Below, one piece after another: positions 34,495-45,845 of a stretch of 64,000 nucleotides of DNA (the first letter of the stretch is position 1; every line of letters begins with the position of its first letter). Source of the stretch: Epichloe hybrida. Taxonomy: Eukaryota; Ascomycota; Sordariomycetes; Hypocreales; Clavicipitaceae. The stretch is taken from assembly GCA_019022495.1 (NCBI GenBank), contig JAFEKR010000009.1, positions 868,001-932,000 of the forward strand. The letters are read 5' to 3'. Both the position numbers and the translations under genes were made by a program. The notes beneath the pieces are model-generated. The model did no database searches and had not been told where the DNA came from. It was given only the letters and a program-made list of their open reading frames with translations.

Positions 34495-37230
34495 ATGGTC
34501 TCCCCCCCCAACAAGCGCAAGGTTCCTCCAACCGCGGGACCTGACCCGAAGCGAGCCAAGAAGCTGCCCAAGGCAGGACCACGAGCGGAAGCGAGCAATA
34601 CGAAGACAGACGCAAAACCCAAGACCCGCAAGACCAAGGCCAAGGCCAAGGCCGCGCTCGCTGGAAGAGCCGTCTTTGATGCCTCGACCCTGGGGTGGGA
34701 ATCTGTAGGTGAGGGCTTTGGCGGGCTACAAGTCTTGTCAGGCGTCGACGTTGTCAGAGATGGCGAAAGTGTCCGGTTTATCGTGAAGGACGATACGACA
34801 GGAGCGAAAGATGATACGACAGAGGCGAAGGATCTGGGTGCTGAAGATGAAGATGAAGGCGAGCCTTTTGAGGGGTTTAGCGACGACGATTTGGAAGGTC
34901 AAGATATGGATCCCGGCAAAGCTGGAGATACTCAAGCTGAAGTGGGGAGCGAGAGATTTGTGGGAGAGACTGCGTCTGTTGCCGCAGCGAGCAAGGAGAC
35001 GAATGCGAGGCAGGAAAATGTCGACAGAATCAACGGAGTGGATGAGAAGAAGAGCAAAGCCAAGAAGACGGAGCAGGTTCAGGGTGTTGCGACGGACAAG
35101 GGCGGCAAGAAATGTAAGCAGAAGAGGATTGCGGACAAGAAGCTACGGAAGTCCTCCTCACATGGGAGGGAAAACGAGTTCCTGGCCCTGGCAGAAATGG
35201 AGGGCGGCAAGGCCGAAGACCAAGACGACCTCGACATGACTGAGTGGGTGGCGTTGAACTTGTCGCCGGGCTTGGTATCTGCTGTTGCGAGGCTGGGCTT
35301 CGCGAAACCTACGGCCATTCAGAAAAAGACGATTCCCGAGATTGTGGCCGGGGGGGATGTAATTGGAAAGGCGCAGACGGGATCGGGTAAAACGCTCGCG
35401 TTTGGTATTCCCATTGTAGAAAGATGGCTCGAGATGTACGAGGGTCAGTTGGAAGAAGCAGCCGAGGACGAGGACGACGAGGACGAGGACGACGAGGACG
35501 ACGAGGACGAATCGAGGACGACGACGAAGAAAAGTGACGAGAAGAAATCAAAGGCTCCGCTAGCCGTCATCTTAAGTCCGACAAGGGAGCTGGCCAAACA
35601 GATTGGCGAGCACATCAAAGCTGTTTGCGATGGTCTGCCTACGTCGCCATATGTCTGTGTTGTCACTGGTGGACTGAGCATTCAGAAACAGCAGCGGCAG
35701 TTGGAAAAGGCCGATATTGTGATTGGCACGCCCGGCCGACTATGGGAAGTGCTCGATGGCGACGCCCGTCTTCAAAAACAATTCACCAAGATCCAGTTCC
35801 TCGTCATTGATGAAGCAGACAGATTGTTCAAAGTCGGCCAGTTCAAGGAGGCCGAGGACATCATCGGTGCCTTGGACAGACAAACACCCGAGGATGGGTA
35901 CGGCGACGACTCCGATTCTGATGCTGGCGATGAAACAAGAGAGCGTCAGACTCTTGTCTTTTCAGCAACCCTTGACAAAGATCTCCAGACCAAGCTGGCT
36001 GGCAAGTTTTCCAAACCGGGGAGCGAAGACGAGAAGATGGCATACCTTATGAAATGCCTCAAATTCAGAGGAGAGCCCAAATTCATTGACGTCAATCCCG
36101 TCAGCCGAATGGCTGATAACCTGCGTGAGGGTCTCATTGAATGCGGAGCTATGGAAAAGGTAAGGCGCCTCTGCACATTTCGATACATTCTTCACCTCTA
36201 TTCTCATTTCTCTTCAGCACCAAACGTGCCTCGCCTCTCTTTTCCCAAACACTAACTCGCCAACCTACAGGACCTCTACCTCTACGCCGTCCTCCTTCTC
36301 AATCCTGGCCGTCGCACCCTCGTCTTCACCAACTCGATTTCTGCTGTCCGCCGCATCACGCCTCTGCTGCAGAATTTGAACCAAAACGCCCTACCTCTCC
36401 ACTCCCAAATGATGCAGAAAGCTCGGCTGCGCTCCTTGGAGAAGTTCACGGCCTCTCGCAACACCGTCCTCGTGGCAACCGACGTGGCTGCCCGTGGTCT
36501 GGACATCAAAGACGTCGATCAAGTGATTCATTATCACGTCCCCCGCGCAGCAGACGCGTACATCCACCGCTCTGGTCGAACAGCCCGTGCGGACAGAAGC
36601 GGCGTGAGCATCATCCTCTGCTCCCCGGATGAGGTCCTCCCGATGAGGAGACTCGCCGGCAAGGTCCATGCCCAACGTGCAGCAGCCGGCAACAAGAAAC
36701 AGCACATGATTGAGAGTCTGCCCATTGATAGAAAAATCGCCTCTCGCCTGAGACCGCGTCTCGATCTGGCCAAGAAGATTACGGATGCGGCGTTGGCGAA
36801 AGAGAAGGCTCATAGCAACGACGCGTGGCTTCGCAATGCGGCAGATGAGTTGGGCGTGGAGTACGATTCCGAGGAATTCGAGGCCACAGAGGCAAGCGGT
36901 TGGGGTGGAGGGAGCAGGGGCGGTGGGAGACGTCGCAAGGAGAAGGAGGCTCAGGCGTTGACGAAAGCCGAGATGGGCGCTTTGAAGGCCCAGCTGAGGC
37001 ATGAGCTGAGCCAGAGAGTGAATCTGGGCGTGAGCGAGAGGTACATTACTGGAGGGAGGGTAGATGTCGCTCAGTTGCTCAAGGAGAGAGACAACAACTC
37101 TGTGGGTGGCATCTTCTTGGGCGGTGATAACCTGGGTCTGGGAGGATTGTTGCGATTGTCGTCATGCGAGTACGGACGGTCGTTGACAGAGCTTATTCAT
37201 CAGAGATTTCCCTGTATCGCTAGGATATGA
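34495..37230 (+). CDS. MAK5: ATP-dependent RNA helicase Mak5 (DDX24-like)
   Basis: This is a DEAD-box helicase of 60S ribosomal subunit assembly, expected in the nucleolus. Two exons, 34495-36159 and 36271-37230, join as MEK/DLYLYAVLLLN for 874 residues. After a lysine-rich N terminus come the Q motif (FAKPTAIQKKTIP), motif I AQTGSGKT, an inserted Glu/Asp run (EDEDDEDEDDEDDEDE), PTRELAKQ, GTPGRLWEVL, the DEAD box VIDEADRLF and SATL. The second exon carries VATDVAARGLDI and HRSGRTARADRSG. The acidic insertion inside the first RecA-like domain and the long charged flanks are characteristic of Mak5. The last 30 residues after LGLGGL look unlike the rest and could reflect a missed terminal splice. 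The intron ends CTAACTCGCCAACCTACAG, with a good branch point. Confidence 0.93.
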
Positions 37231-38211
37231 ATACATACATTACATTACGATACAAGCCATGGATTCTGCACCAAATTTGTCGTATCGGAGTTTTGTCGAG
37301 ACATGCACCAGCCAGTGTTGTTGTTGTTGTATTCGTCTCAACACTTATCCACGGACGGTTAGCCACGCGTTACTACATTTCGGACTTGAGCAAGGCGGCT
37401 TATTGCATATGCATAAATATACATGTTTCCATTTGAATGCACCACACTGATCAAAAGGACGCAAACATGTCTCCTTGGAAAACTCAATACACGCCCTCAG
37501 ATGTGGAACAGGCGTCGGCCCAATATATTTCGCCTCTGGGCGCTCGTCCAATATTTCGCCATCGTAGTGAGCGAGTGAGTGAGTAGGTGCGCCAGCCATC
37601 GGAATCATGCAGAGCACGCCATGTGACGCGCAGCGAACAGGATGCATAACCCGTTTTCGAGAAAGATTCCTCGGCAAGTCCATGGTACAAGAATGTGTGT
37701 AAACCGTAAGACAAAAAATGTTCCTCTGTCAGAATAGCATGTGCTATTCTGCTAGTTAAAAGGCTCCATCCACCCTGGGGACCTTTCAACATCAAGATTA
37801 GACACCATTGAGTCCGGGCACAGAGACAAACGCAGCGTCATGACAATACACTTTTGTGTCAATTATTTGGGAAGGCTGCTGTGTTCGAACGTAGCGGCAA
37901 ACGGCCAAGCTTTGGCGCCTTTGTCTTTGTTGTATGAGAGTGTCTGTTTCCTTTCATAATTCTTTGGATGTACCACATACAAGCAATCTTCTCAAAACAA
38001 TGATATTCAAAATCCAACAACGCCTGGAGAATTGCCGCTTGCAGGGGCCAAAGGCTAAGAAAATAAAATAAAATAAAAACCGCCCAGCGTATCAGCCATA
38101 CAAAGACAAGAATTCTTTCTTTCTAACCATCCGACGTTGCGTCGGTCGATGAGTTTTTTTTTTTTTTTCTTGCATGGTCATTGTACCACTCATACGCAAA
38201 ATGCGGCTCGA
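37231..38211. other. Convergent intergenic region between MAK5 and the choline oxidase gene
   Basis: About 1 kb without a recognised gene. A T-rich run at about 38152-38169 lies near the 3' end of the oxidase gene. Short frames show no family resemblance. Confidence 0.5.
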
Positions 38212-39849
38212 TTACAGTCTGGCGGGCTTCTGGGCGGGCTTCCATCCCTCCTCGCTGGCAATCAACTCAGCAGCACGCTCACCAATGCAAAGGACTGTGA
38301 TCATGGGATTGATGGTGGGCATTTCAGGGAAGATGCCGGCGTCAGCAATGCGCAGGTTCTTGATGCCACGAACCTTCAGCTCGGGATCAACGACGGCAAA
38401 TTCGTCCTTGGCCACGTCACCCATCTTAGTGGTACCGGCGGGGTGATAGACGGTGTGTGCAACGCGACGAGCGTATTCGCTAATCTCCTCGCCTGTCTGA
38501 ACTTTGGGGCCAGGGGCAACTTCTTCCTTGAGCCATTCCTTGAAGGGGCTTGTCTTGGCAATCTTACGAGCAGCCTTGATACCAGCAACCAAGGTGGCGG
38601 CATCGTAGCCCTCGGGGTCGGTGAAGTACCGAAAGTCCAGGGCAGGCTTCACGGCAGGGTCGGCCGAGGTGAGGAAGACGCGGCCACGAGACCGAGCACG
38701 GGGGATGTTGGGGGTCATGCAAAAGGCGTAGCCATCCTTGACAACTGGATAGCCCAGTCGCGCGGTGTTGAGGCAGAAGGGAATCTGGTAACAATGCATC
38801 ATAATATCAGCAGCGTCGCCGTCTTTGCCTGCAGCGTTTGTGGGCTCGCGGCGAAGGAAGACACCAGCGTCCGAGTCCATGGTGGTCTGGTTGGCGGGAA
38901 CAGGTTTGCAGAGCTCCCACATGATGATGGTCTCTGGATGGTCAATCAAGTTCTCGCCGACGCCAGGAATGTCCTTGACAACGTCGAGGCCCAGGCTTTC
39001 GAGCTGGCCACGGGGTCCCAAGCCAGAGTGCAGCATGAGGCGTGGGGTGTCAATGGCACCGGCAGCAAGAATGACCTCCTTGCGAGGCTTGAGAAGAACC
39101 TTCTGGCCTCCAGCAGTAAAGATGGAGACGCCGGTGGCAACGTCGTTCTCGACAACAATCTTGTTGACCCAAGCCTTGGTGAGAATCGTCAAATTAGGTC
39201 GTCGCTCCTCGCCGCGAAGGATGGGGTGAATGTAGGCGACAGACGCACTGCTGCGGTAACCATTGTCTGGGTTGTAAGAGATGGAGAAGAAGCCGGCGCC
39301 CTGAGTTAGCTGACCCTTGGTGCGAATCTCCTCATTGAAGTCGGGGATGATGGGAATGTCGAAAGCCTCGGAGCAGGCCTTGAGCCAGTCCTTGCAAAGC
39401 TGGTTGCGGTGACGGGCGTGGACTGGCTGGAAGGTGTTGCGCAAATTGTCGGCGTAGCGCATCATGTTGTCGAAGTCCCAGCCCTTGCAGCCTTGCTCGA
39501 CCCAGCGGTCCATGTCATGACGGAAGGGGCGGAAGGAAATCAGGGTGTTGTGCGAAGAGCAGCCCCCGAGGACCTTGGCGCGGGAGTGACGGATGTGAGA
39601 GTTGCCCATGGGCTGCTCAACGGTGCCGTAGTCATAGTCCAGCTCTCCCCCCAGCAACGAAAGCCATTGGCGAAGATCCAGGACTTGGTTGAGGTTGAAA
39701 TCGGACGGGCCAGCCTCGATCAGGAGCACCTTGCGCTCGGGCAGGTAGGCAGAGAGCCTGGAGGCAAGGACGCAGCCAGCAGTACCGCCGCCGACAATGA
39801 TGTAGTCGTACGCGGACTCGGCGCCCTGAGGAATGTATTGCGTAGTCAT
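38212..39849 (-). CDS. Choline oxidase-like GMC oxidoreductase with peroxisomal signal
   Basis: This is an FAD-dependent GMC oxidoreductase that should oxidise choline to betaine aldehyde and on to glycine betaine. From the ATG at 39849 (MTTQYIPQGAESAYDYIIVG) it has 545 residues and no intron. The FAD fold GGGTAG is at about 20-25. RHSRAKVLGGCSSHN carries the histidine (H100) that corresponds to the covalent FAD site of bacterial choline oxidase. DHPETIIMWE keeps the active-site glutamate, TVYHPAGT the catalytic histidine and INPMITV the active-site asparagine. It ends in ARL, a peroxisomal PTS1. Upstream in-frame methionines exist (39882 and beyond) but lead with unconserved residues. Its divergent neighbour is a betaine aldehyde dehydrogenase, which strongly supports choline as substrate. 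An alcohol-type GMC enzyme is the main alternative. Confidence 0.87.
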   Translation of the reverse strand: MTTQYIPQGAESAYDYIIVGGGTAGCVLASRLSAYLPERKVLLIEAGPSDFNLNQVLDLRQWLSLLGGELDYDYGTVEQPMGNSHIRHSRAKVLGGCSSHNTLISFRPFRHDMDRWVEQGCKGWDFDNMMRYADNLRNTFQPVHARHRNQLCKDWLKACSEAFDIPIIPDFNEEIRTKGQLTQGAGFFSISYNPDNGYRSSASVAYIHPILRGEERRPNLTILTKAWVNKIVVENDVATGVSIFTAGGQKVLLKPRKEVILAAGAIDTPRLMLHSGLGPRGQLESLGLDVVKDIPGVGENLIDHPETIIMWELCKPVPANQTTMDSDAGVFLRREPTNAAGKDGDAADIMMHCYQIPFCLNTARLGYPVVKDGYAFCMTPNIPRARSRGRVFLTSADPAVKPALDFRYFTDPEGYDAATLVAGIKAARKIAKTSPFKEWLKEEVAPGPKVQTGEEISEYARRVAHTVYHPAGTTKMGDVAKDEFAVVDPELKVRGIKNLRIADAGIFPEMPTINPMITVLCIGERAAELIASEEGWKPAQKPARL

Positions 39850-40567
39850 GGCGATGCTCTGAATGATGGCTCCGATGACCATTGACCAGGCAGAAGGCAG
39901 AAAGAAGCGTCCTGGTCCGTACGGATTACGAACCCCGGTTTCGGACTTGGGTGGGCGAGGTGCTTTCAGTTGCAAAGTCACCGTCTCCGACGGCCATAAA
40001 TGATGGGTGATGGATGATGGATGCGACGAACACGTTTTTTCTTTTTCTTTTTTTTTTTTTTTGTTGTCGTTTCGAAAGGTTTCCAACTCATCAAAGCACC
40101 GTGGTGGTGGTGGTGGGTGGAGGAGCCCGGCACGGCGGCACGGCATGGCAACTGCATGGCAACTGCATCGGCATGGGAGGTGGGGAGTTGCGAGCTCAGA
40201 GCGGGGGCTGACGATGTATGGCCTCAGGCTTGCAGGTTCGCAATAGCCGAGCCGTCGAAGTCGCCACTTTTGGTCTTGTCAGTGGTCGCCTGTTCAAGGT
40301 GGCGGACAGCTGGCCCCACTGGAAGTGGGTGGTGGTGGTGGTGGTGGGTAATAACGATGTACGTACTACTCCGTACATTGTACATATATCTTCGTATGAC
40401 ATCGAACAAAAAAAAAAAGAACCATACCACAGAATCACCGCCGCCCATTGTCTCGTACTACTCTACTCCGTGCTGTCAGGCCAAAATTCCAAACGTCTTT
40501 TCCCCTGCGACGCAAGAACCAGCGTGGAAGACCTCTTTCTCTTTTCCCCCCCCCCTTCCGCCCCATC
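39850..40567. promoter_or_regulatory. Divergent promoter between choline oxidase and betaine aldehyde dehydrogenase
   Basis: The 718 bases between the two start codons should drive both genes. They contain a pyrimidine tract at about 40036-40061, two (GTG)n runs near 40100-40117 and 40326-40348, the motif TACTCCGTAC at 40367-40376, and a TATA-like TACATATA at 40381-40388 on the dehydrogenase side. Another GTCCGTACGGATTAC motif lies near 39914-39928. Confidence 0.6.
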
Positions 40568-42097
40568 ATGACCTTCTCTTCCGAAATCCACACGTTCCAC
40601 TCGGGCAAGCCCCAGCCTCAGACTTCATGCTCGTCGTCGACGTTCCAATCCATCGATCCCACAACTGGCAAGCCCTTGGCTACCATCTACACGACGACGC
40701 CGCAGCAACTCGACGACGCCGTTGCCGCCGCCCGGGCTGCGTTCCCCGTCTGGTCCCAGACGCCTGCCCCCAGGCGCTCCGCGATCCTCCTCCGCGCCGC
40801 TGCCATTCTTCGCGAGCGCAACGACGAGCTCGCCCTCACAGAGACGCTCGACACGGGCAAGGCATGGGGGGAGACGTCCACCGTCGACGTCGTCACGGGC
40901 GCTGATGTCCTCGAGTACTACGCCCATTTCATCGCCGGCCGTCTCCCCGGCCAGCATACCCGACTCCGCCAGGATGCCTACATTCTGACGACCCACGAGG
41001 CACTGGGCGTTTGTGCCGGGATCGGCGCCTGGAATTATCCCATCCAAATCGCCCTGTGGAAGTCGGCTGCCTGTCTGGCCGCCGGCAACTGCATGGTCTA
41101 CAAGCCGAGCGAGGTGACCCCGTTGCATGGAAACACCCTGGCGCAGATGTACATCGAGGCCGGCCTCCCCGCCGGTGTCTTCAACGTCGTCTACGGCGAC
41201 GGATCTGCCGTCGGTGCGCCCTTGGTCGCGCATCCGGGCATCGCCAAGGTCAGCTTCACGGGTCAAGTCAGCACGGGAAGCAAAGTCGCCAGCGAGGCAG
41301 CCAGGGGCCTCAAGAGCGTCACCATGGAGCTCGGCGGCAAGAGCCCCGTCGTCATCCTCCCCGACGCCGACGCCGACGAGGCCGCCGACGTGGCCATGGC
41401 CGCCAACTTCTTCTCCAACGGCCAGGTCTGCACCAACGGGACCCGCGTCTTCGTCCCGGACACGCTTCTCGCGGCTGTCGAGGAGGCCCTCGTCAAGCGA
41501 TGCCGCGAGGGCATCCGCATGGGCCTCCCGCGCGACGCCAAGACAAACCTTGGCCCCGTCGTCAGCGGCGCCCAGCGCGACAAGATCAACATGTACATCA
41601 GGCACGGCAAGGAAGTCGACGGCGCCAGGGTCCTCTACGACGGCTCCGCCGACGCCCAGAAGGACAAGCCGACGCCCGGCGGTTTCTGGGTCGCCCCCGT
41701 CATCTTCACCGACTGCACCGACGACATGCGCGTGGCTCGCGAGGAGATTTTCGGACCCGTCATGTGCCTCCTGCCGTACAAGGTCCGCGGCCAGCCGCAG
41801 GACGCGTGGACGGCCGACGTCGTCCGACGAGCAAACGACACAGCCATGGGCTTGGCAGCGGGCGTCGTGTCGAGCGACGTTGGTCTCGCCCAGCACGTGG
41901 TCCGACAGCTGGACGCGGGCATCACGTGGATCAACACATGGGGTGAGTCGCCGCCTGAGATGCCCGTGGGCGGATGGAAGATGAGCGGCATCGGTCTGGA
42001 GAACGGCCACGAGGGGATCCAGGCGTACATGAGAGTGAAGAGCACGCTGGTGCAGCTGGGCAAGGGAGCATGCAAAGGACTGTTTGCCAAGCTATGA
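40568..42097 (+). CDS. Betaine aldehyde dehydrogenase with peroxisomal signal
   Basis: This is an NAD(P)-dependent aldehyde dehydrogenase that should oxidise betaine aldehyde to glycine betaine. The ATG at 40568 gives 509 residues without introns. WNYP (about 155-158), the catalytic base E254 in MELGGKSP and the nucleophile C288 in NGQVCTNGT are present. The C-terminal EMPVGGWKMSGIGLENG resembles betaine aldehyde dehydrogenases. The protein ends in AKL, a PTS1, matching the ARL of the divergent choline oxidase, so both steps are predicted to occur in peroxisomes. An upstream in-frame ATG at 40448 would add 40 unconserved residues and is less likely. The gene is very GC-rich at third positions, which creates long spurious frames on the opposite strand. 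Confidence 0.9.
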   Translation: MTFSSEIHTFHSGKPQPQTSCSSSTFQSIDPTTGKPLATIYTTTPQQLDDAVAAARAAFPVWSQTPAPRRSAILLRAAAILRERNDELALTETLDTGKAWGETSTVDVVTGADVLEYYAHFIAGRLPGQHTRLRQDAYILTTHEALGVCAGIGAWNYPIQIALWKSAACLAAGNCMVYKPSEVTPLHGNTLAQMYIEAGLPAGVFNVVYGDGSAVGAPLVAHPGIAKVSFTGQVSTGSKVASEAARGLKSVTMELGGKSPVVILPDADADEAADVAMAANFFSNGQVCTNGTRVFVPDTLLAAVEEALVKRCREGIRMGLPRDAKTNLGPVVSGAQRDKINMYIRHGKEVDGARVLYDGSADAQKDKPTPGGFWVAPVIFTDCTDDMRVAREEIFGPVMCLLPYKVRGQPQDAWTADVVRRANDTAMGLAAGVVSSDVGLAQHVVRQLDAGITWINTWGESPPEMPVGGWKMSGIGLENGHEGIQAYMRVKSTLVQLGKGACKGLFAKL

Positions 42098-42723
42098 GCT
42101 TCTTCTTTTTTTTTTTTTTTTGGGGGATGCCGCAAGTTGTTTGTATAAATGCCCTCTTATTATTAGCGATTTGATTGATTTCAATTCCCTGAAGGAAGAA
42201 GGGGGGGGGGGGGGGCGAATCCCTCCTGCAGAGCGACGGCGGCGAGGATGGAAAGAGCCGGGGTGGGATGCGACGGGTCATGCCGTGGCTCGACAAACGC
42301 TTCATTTTCCGTCCTCCCTTTCCTTTCCCTTCTCTTGCTCGATTACCCGTCATGAACGTGAATCACTAAGCTTGTCTGCTCCAGTGCAACTCTCAAGGAC
42401 ACCGACCGAGCAGACATTGAATCGCAATGCGCAAATAATCTTGGTATTTTCCACAATCTTCACGGCAGTTCTCTGTCGTGACTTCACTGTGGGCATGCGT
42501 GCAGAACTTAGTGGCTTTCGAGAACAGCATGACTCGTGGTTTTTTTTTTTTTTTTTTTTTTTTTTTACGCTACGCACATTGTATGTACACATGTACATAA
42601 TCCACCCAGGTCACATCATCTTAACTTGCTGGAAAATTTGTGCAAGGAAGTGAAATAATGAAATGAAAAAAAGAAAAGAAGAAAATAAATCTACACTTTG
42701 CCTGGTCCCTTTCTACATAATAA
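42098..42723. other. Convergent intergenic region between betaine aldehyde dehydrogenase and amidase
   Basis: No gene is seen. The stretch holds a T run at about 42105-42120, a G run at about 42201-42215 and a T27 homopolymer at 42540-42566. Confidence 0.5.
42540..42566. repeat. T27 homopolymer
   Basis: A run of 27 thymines in the convergent intergenic stretch. Confidence 0.9.
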
Positions 42724-44651
42724 TTACAACGGCACAGGCATGTTTCTTTGCAAATGACCCCTCCACTTGGGCAGGGTTCTGGCGAATTGGGTACCCTTGG
42801 TCAAATCCTCAATGGCACTGCCCCATCTGACGAGCTCGGCTTCCGCCCAAGCAGTCTGGAGTATGGCAAGGCCATAGCCCATGCCCGAGTCGGCGTGTAC
42901 GCCAGCGGGAATGGTGATGGCTGGGTAGCCGGCCTGCGCCGAGGTCTGGTAGCTCTGTCCAACGTCGGGCGGGACCAGGAGGCCGCTGAGCTTCTTGTTC
43001 TTGTGTCTGAGGGCGTCGTCGATGCCCTTTCTGGACGACGTCTGGCAGAACCTTAGGGCTTGCCAGTACGTCTCGTCCCGGATGCCCCTTGTTTTCTGCG
43101 AGGCGAGGAGCCCGTCTTGGCCAGAGTACCAAGCTGGGTTCCCTAGAGGCCAGGGGCTGCCGCCTTCGGAGCCGTCGTTGTCCAAGTTGTACTGAATGAT
43201 ATCGTCCAAGGTGCGCATCTTGGTGTTGCTCAGCCCGGCGAGGTACTTGTTGATATTGTTGTAGAAATCGACCTTGACATACGTGTACTCAGACTCGTTG
43301 GGACGACCCCGAGTAGTGCCGTAATCCCAGTTCCATCCGTTGGGGGACACAATGGTCTCGTAGTTTGTGATCTCGGTGTTGTTGATGATGGTGCCGCCGG
43401 CACTTTTAATCAGCTTGATGAGAGATTTCAAGTTGGCTTGCTGCTCAGCGTCTGCGTGCGCCCAGAAGCTCTTCCAGGGAATGCCGAATGTCGCCTTCTT
43501 GAGGGATTCCTTGCCGGTGAGGTACGGGGCATAACCGTCCTTGGGAGTTTTCCCCTTCTGAGCAAGGGTATAGTTGTCATGGCCGTCAACACCGTAGATG
43601 GCATCAAAGGCGTAGACGGCGTCGCGGACGGTGCGTCCAAAGGTACCGACGGAGTCCTGATGCTCCGTCTCGGGGATGACACCAGCGCGGGAGGTGAGGC
43701 CAACGGTGGGCTTGAAGCCGACGATGGAATTTCTCATGGCAGGGTTGATGACTTTGACGTGGTCAGCCAGCTACCCAGAATGCTTCGTTGATGCAGCACA
43801 TCAGTAGCGATGAGAGGATTTTCACTCACCACTTCCATCAGTCTCGGTGCCCAGTGAAAAGGCAATGGCATTGGCTCCAACGCCAACACCGCTGCCAGAC
43901 GAGCTACCGCCAGGATTGACGGTCAAATTGTAAGCGCTTCGGCACTGTCCGCCACGGGCTGAGTAGCCCTCCGAGTAGTTGTTGCTGCGCATATCAGCCC
44001 ACTCACTCAGCGTGGCCTTGCCAAACAGAACGGCTCCCGCTTGACGCAGCTGAGCAACGACATGAGCATCGCGGGGCACACGGCTTCCCAAGAGAGCCCA
44101 GCTTCCAGCCGTGGTCTCCATATTGTCCTTGGTGCCGATGTTGTCCTTGACAGTGAACGGAATACCATGCAATTTGCCACGGACCTTGCCGAACTTGCGC
44201 TCGGCATCACGCTCGGCAGCAATCGCAAGAGCATCGGGGTTGATCTGCATTACAGAGCTATGGAAAAAATAATTAGCTATTCGTCCTCGAACTCTGCGTA
44301 TAATGCGCGAAAAAAAAAAAAAGGGAGTGAGAAATGACACAAAAGAAGAAGAAAAACTCACTTGATGTACTGCTGTGTCTGAAAGGTTCTCGTCATGTAG
44401 CAATCGACCAATTGAACACTCGTCAATTTGCGGCTTTCCATAGCCTTTTGCATCTGATCAATGGTAGCTTCCTCCAACTTGAATCCATGGCAGTCACCCA
44501 TGGGAAATAGCTTGTTGGAGCCAGCATTGTTCTGCGACGGGATCAAATTCGGGGTGTATTCGTCCAAGTCTTCAAAGCGAACGATTCCAGCGACAGCAGT
44601 GGCCGCTACCGCCACAATGGCTGAGCACACGGACGACGACGACAATATCAT
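42724..44651 (-). CDS. Secreted amidase (amidase signature family)
   Basis: This is an amidase-signature hydrolase with an N-terminal signal peptide (MILSSSSVCSAIVAVAATAV). Three exons, 44651-44362, 44257-43830 and 43751-42724, join in frame to 581 residues. The Ser-cisSer-Lys triad is visible: K134 in GIPFTVKDN, the cis-serine in NPGGSSSGSG (about 211-220) and the nucleophile S239 in GTETDGS. VINPAMRNSIVGFKPTVGLT follows directly and is typical of the family. The last intron was placed so that the conserved DGSVINPAMR is restored; its 3' end AAAG is purine-rich, preceded by a CTGAC branch point. The substrate cannot be read from sequence. Secreted amidases of this type occur in many filamentous fungi, some near secondary metabolism or catabolic genes. 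Confidence 0.88.
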
Positions 44652-45845
44652 TTCGAAGTCGTCGAAGTGATGACGGAGAAGGGAAGCAGGCAGGTGACTG
44701 GACGCGAAGCTTGACAGCTTCTGTCAGGACTCAGGAACCAACGACGAGGAGTTAATACTGCATTTGGATTCGGACAGGGCCTTCAATCGTCGTCGCAGAC
44801 ATATGCCGGACCCGGCGGTGGATGGAGATGAACCCCGTCAAATCCTATTCCAGGTCCACGGGCCATAAGTCATGGCCAATGCTTGGGGACATTGGGGCCA
44901 AGGCCAAAAGTCTGGACGAGATCCGTACCAGCGCTGCGCTCCAGATCTGTCTGCATTTATTAGCAACCAGACCAGAATGGTGTAGACCTGTTGGTAGAAT
45001 AGAGGGCGCCACATGGCAATTTCGATGCGGATGCAGCGTTCTTTGCGTCAAGACCGTCAAGACCCCTGCTAGCCTTGATGAGTCTTCTGCAAGTTGACAT
45101 TGTAGTCCAGCCGAAAACGAGAGTCGAGTGGCGCAAACAGAGCGTCCGGAAATGGCGACCCCAGAAGCGCCCCTCCCCCCACCCCTGGCTGGTCAGTGCT
45201 GGTCAGTGGTGGCAGAGTGGGTGGAGGGGCGCAAATCGACGAGGGTCCTTTTTTCGCGCGCCAGGGCCATTTCCGCGGATACTGCAGACCCGTTCGATGA
45301 GTACGGACGTAGACGGGAGCATCTGGAATGCTGTAATGAGACGAGATTGGAGGGTAATACTTCCGAGAGTCGAAGCACGGATGGTGTTATCGCTCTCTGG
45401 TTGTAGCTGCGCGAGATGAGATGCGAAGAGGCGAAGAGATTGAAGGACCTGGGGACACAATGCGCTAATAGCAGACTGGACGTTTGTCCTGACTCGAGAC
45501 CCACCGGCGCGTCAGTTGCCCTTTCGGATAATGCGGATTAGCTAATGCAGAGACGGAGTACATATGTAAAGCACAAAAAAAAAAAAAAAAAAAAGTTGCA
45601 TTCGGCAAAATTACCAACCATGATCCACGATGCCAAGATGCATTGTTTTCCTGAACCCATGTATGGCAATGCGAAGCCAATGAATGTTATGACTGCCGCA
45701 AGGCACCACCAGGTCGATGAACTAAATGTCTCGTCATGGAAATCGGTTGTATGTACACATCCAAATCTGACAGCGAATCCCATCATACGTCACTTGTACG
45801 AGTTTTCCTATGTAATCGCATCCGATACAAACATAGATAAATACA
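44652..45845. other. Intergenic region, no gene recognised
   Basis: About 1.2 kb with an A20 run at 45575-45594 and a GACGGAGTAC motif at 45552. Short open frames have no family resemblance. Confidence 0.5.

Noticed and set aside
38137..39309. 390-codon plus-strand frame opposite choline oxidase
   Set aside because: Antisense shadow; the minus strand carries the complete GMC oxidoreductase with all motifs.
40625..42010. 461-codon open frame on the minus strand opposite betaine aldehyde dehydrogenase
   Set aside because: It is an antisense shadow caused by GC-rich third positions of the real gene; composition is Gly/Asp/Val-rich and no domain is visible.
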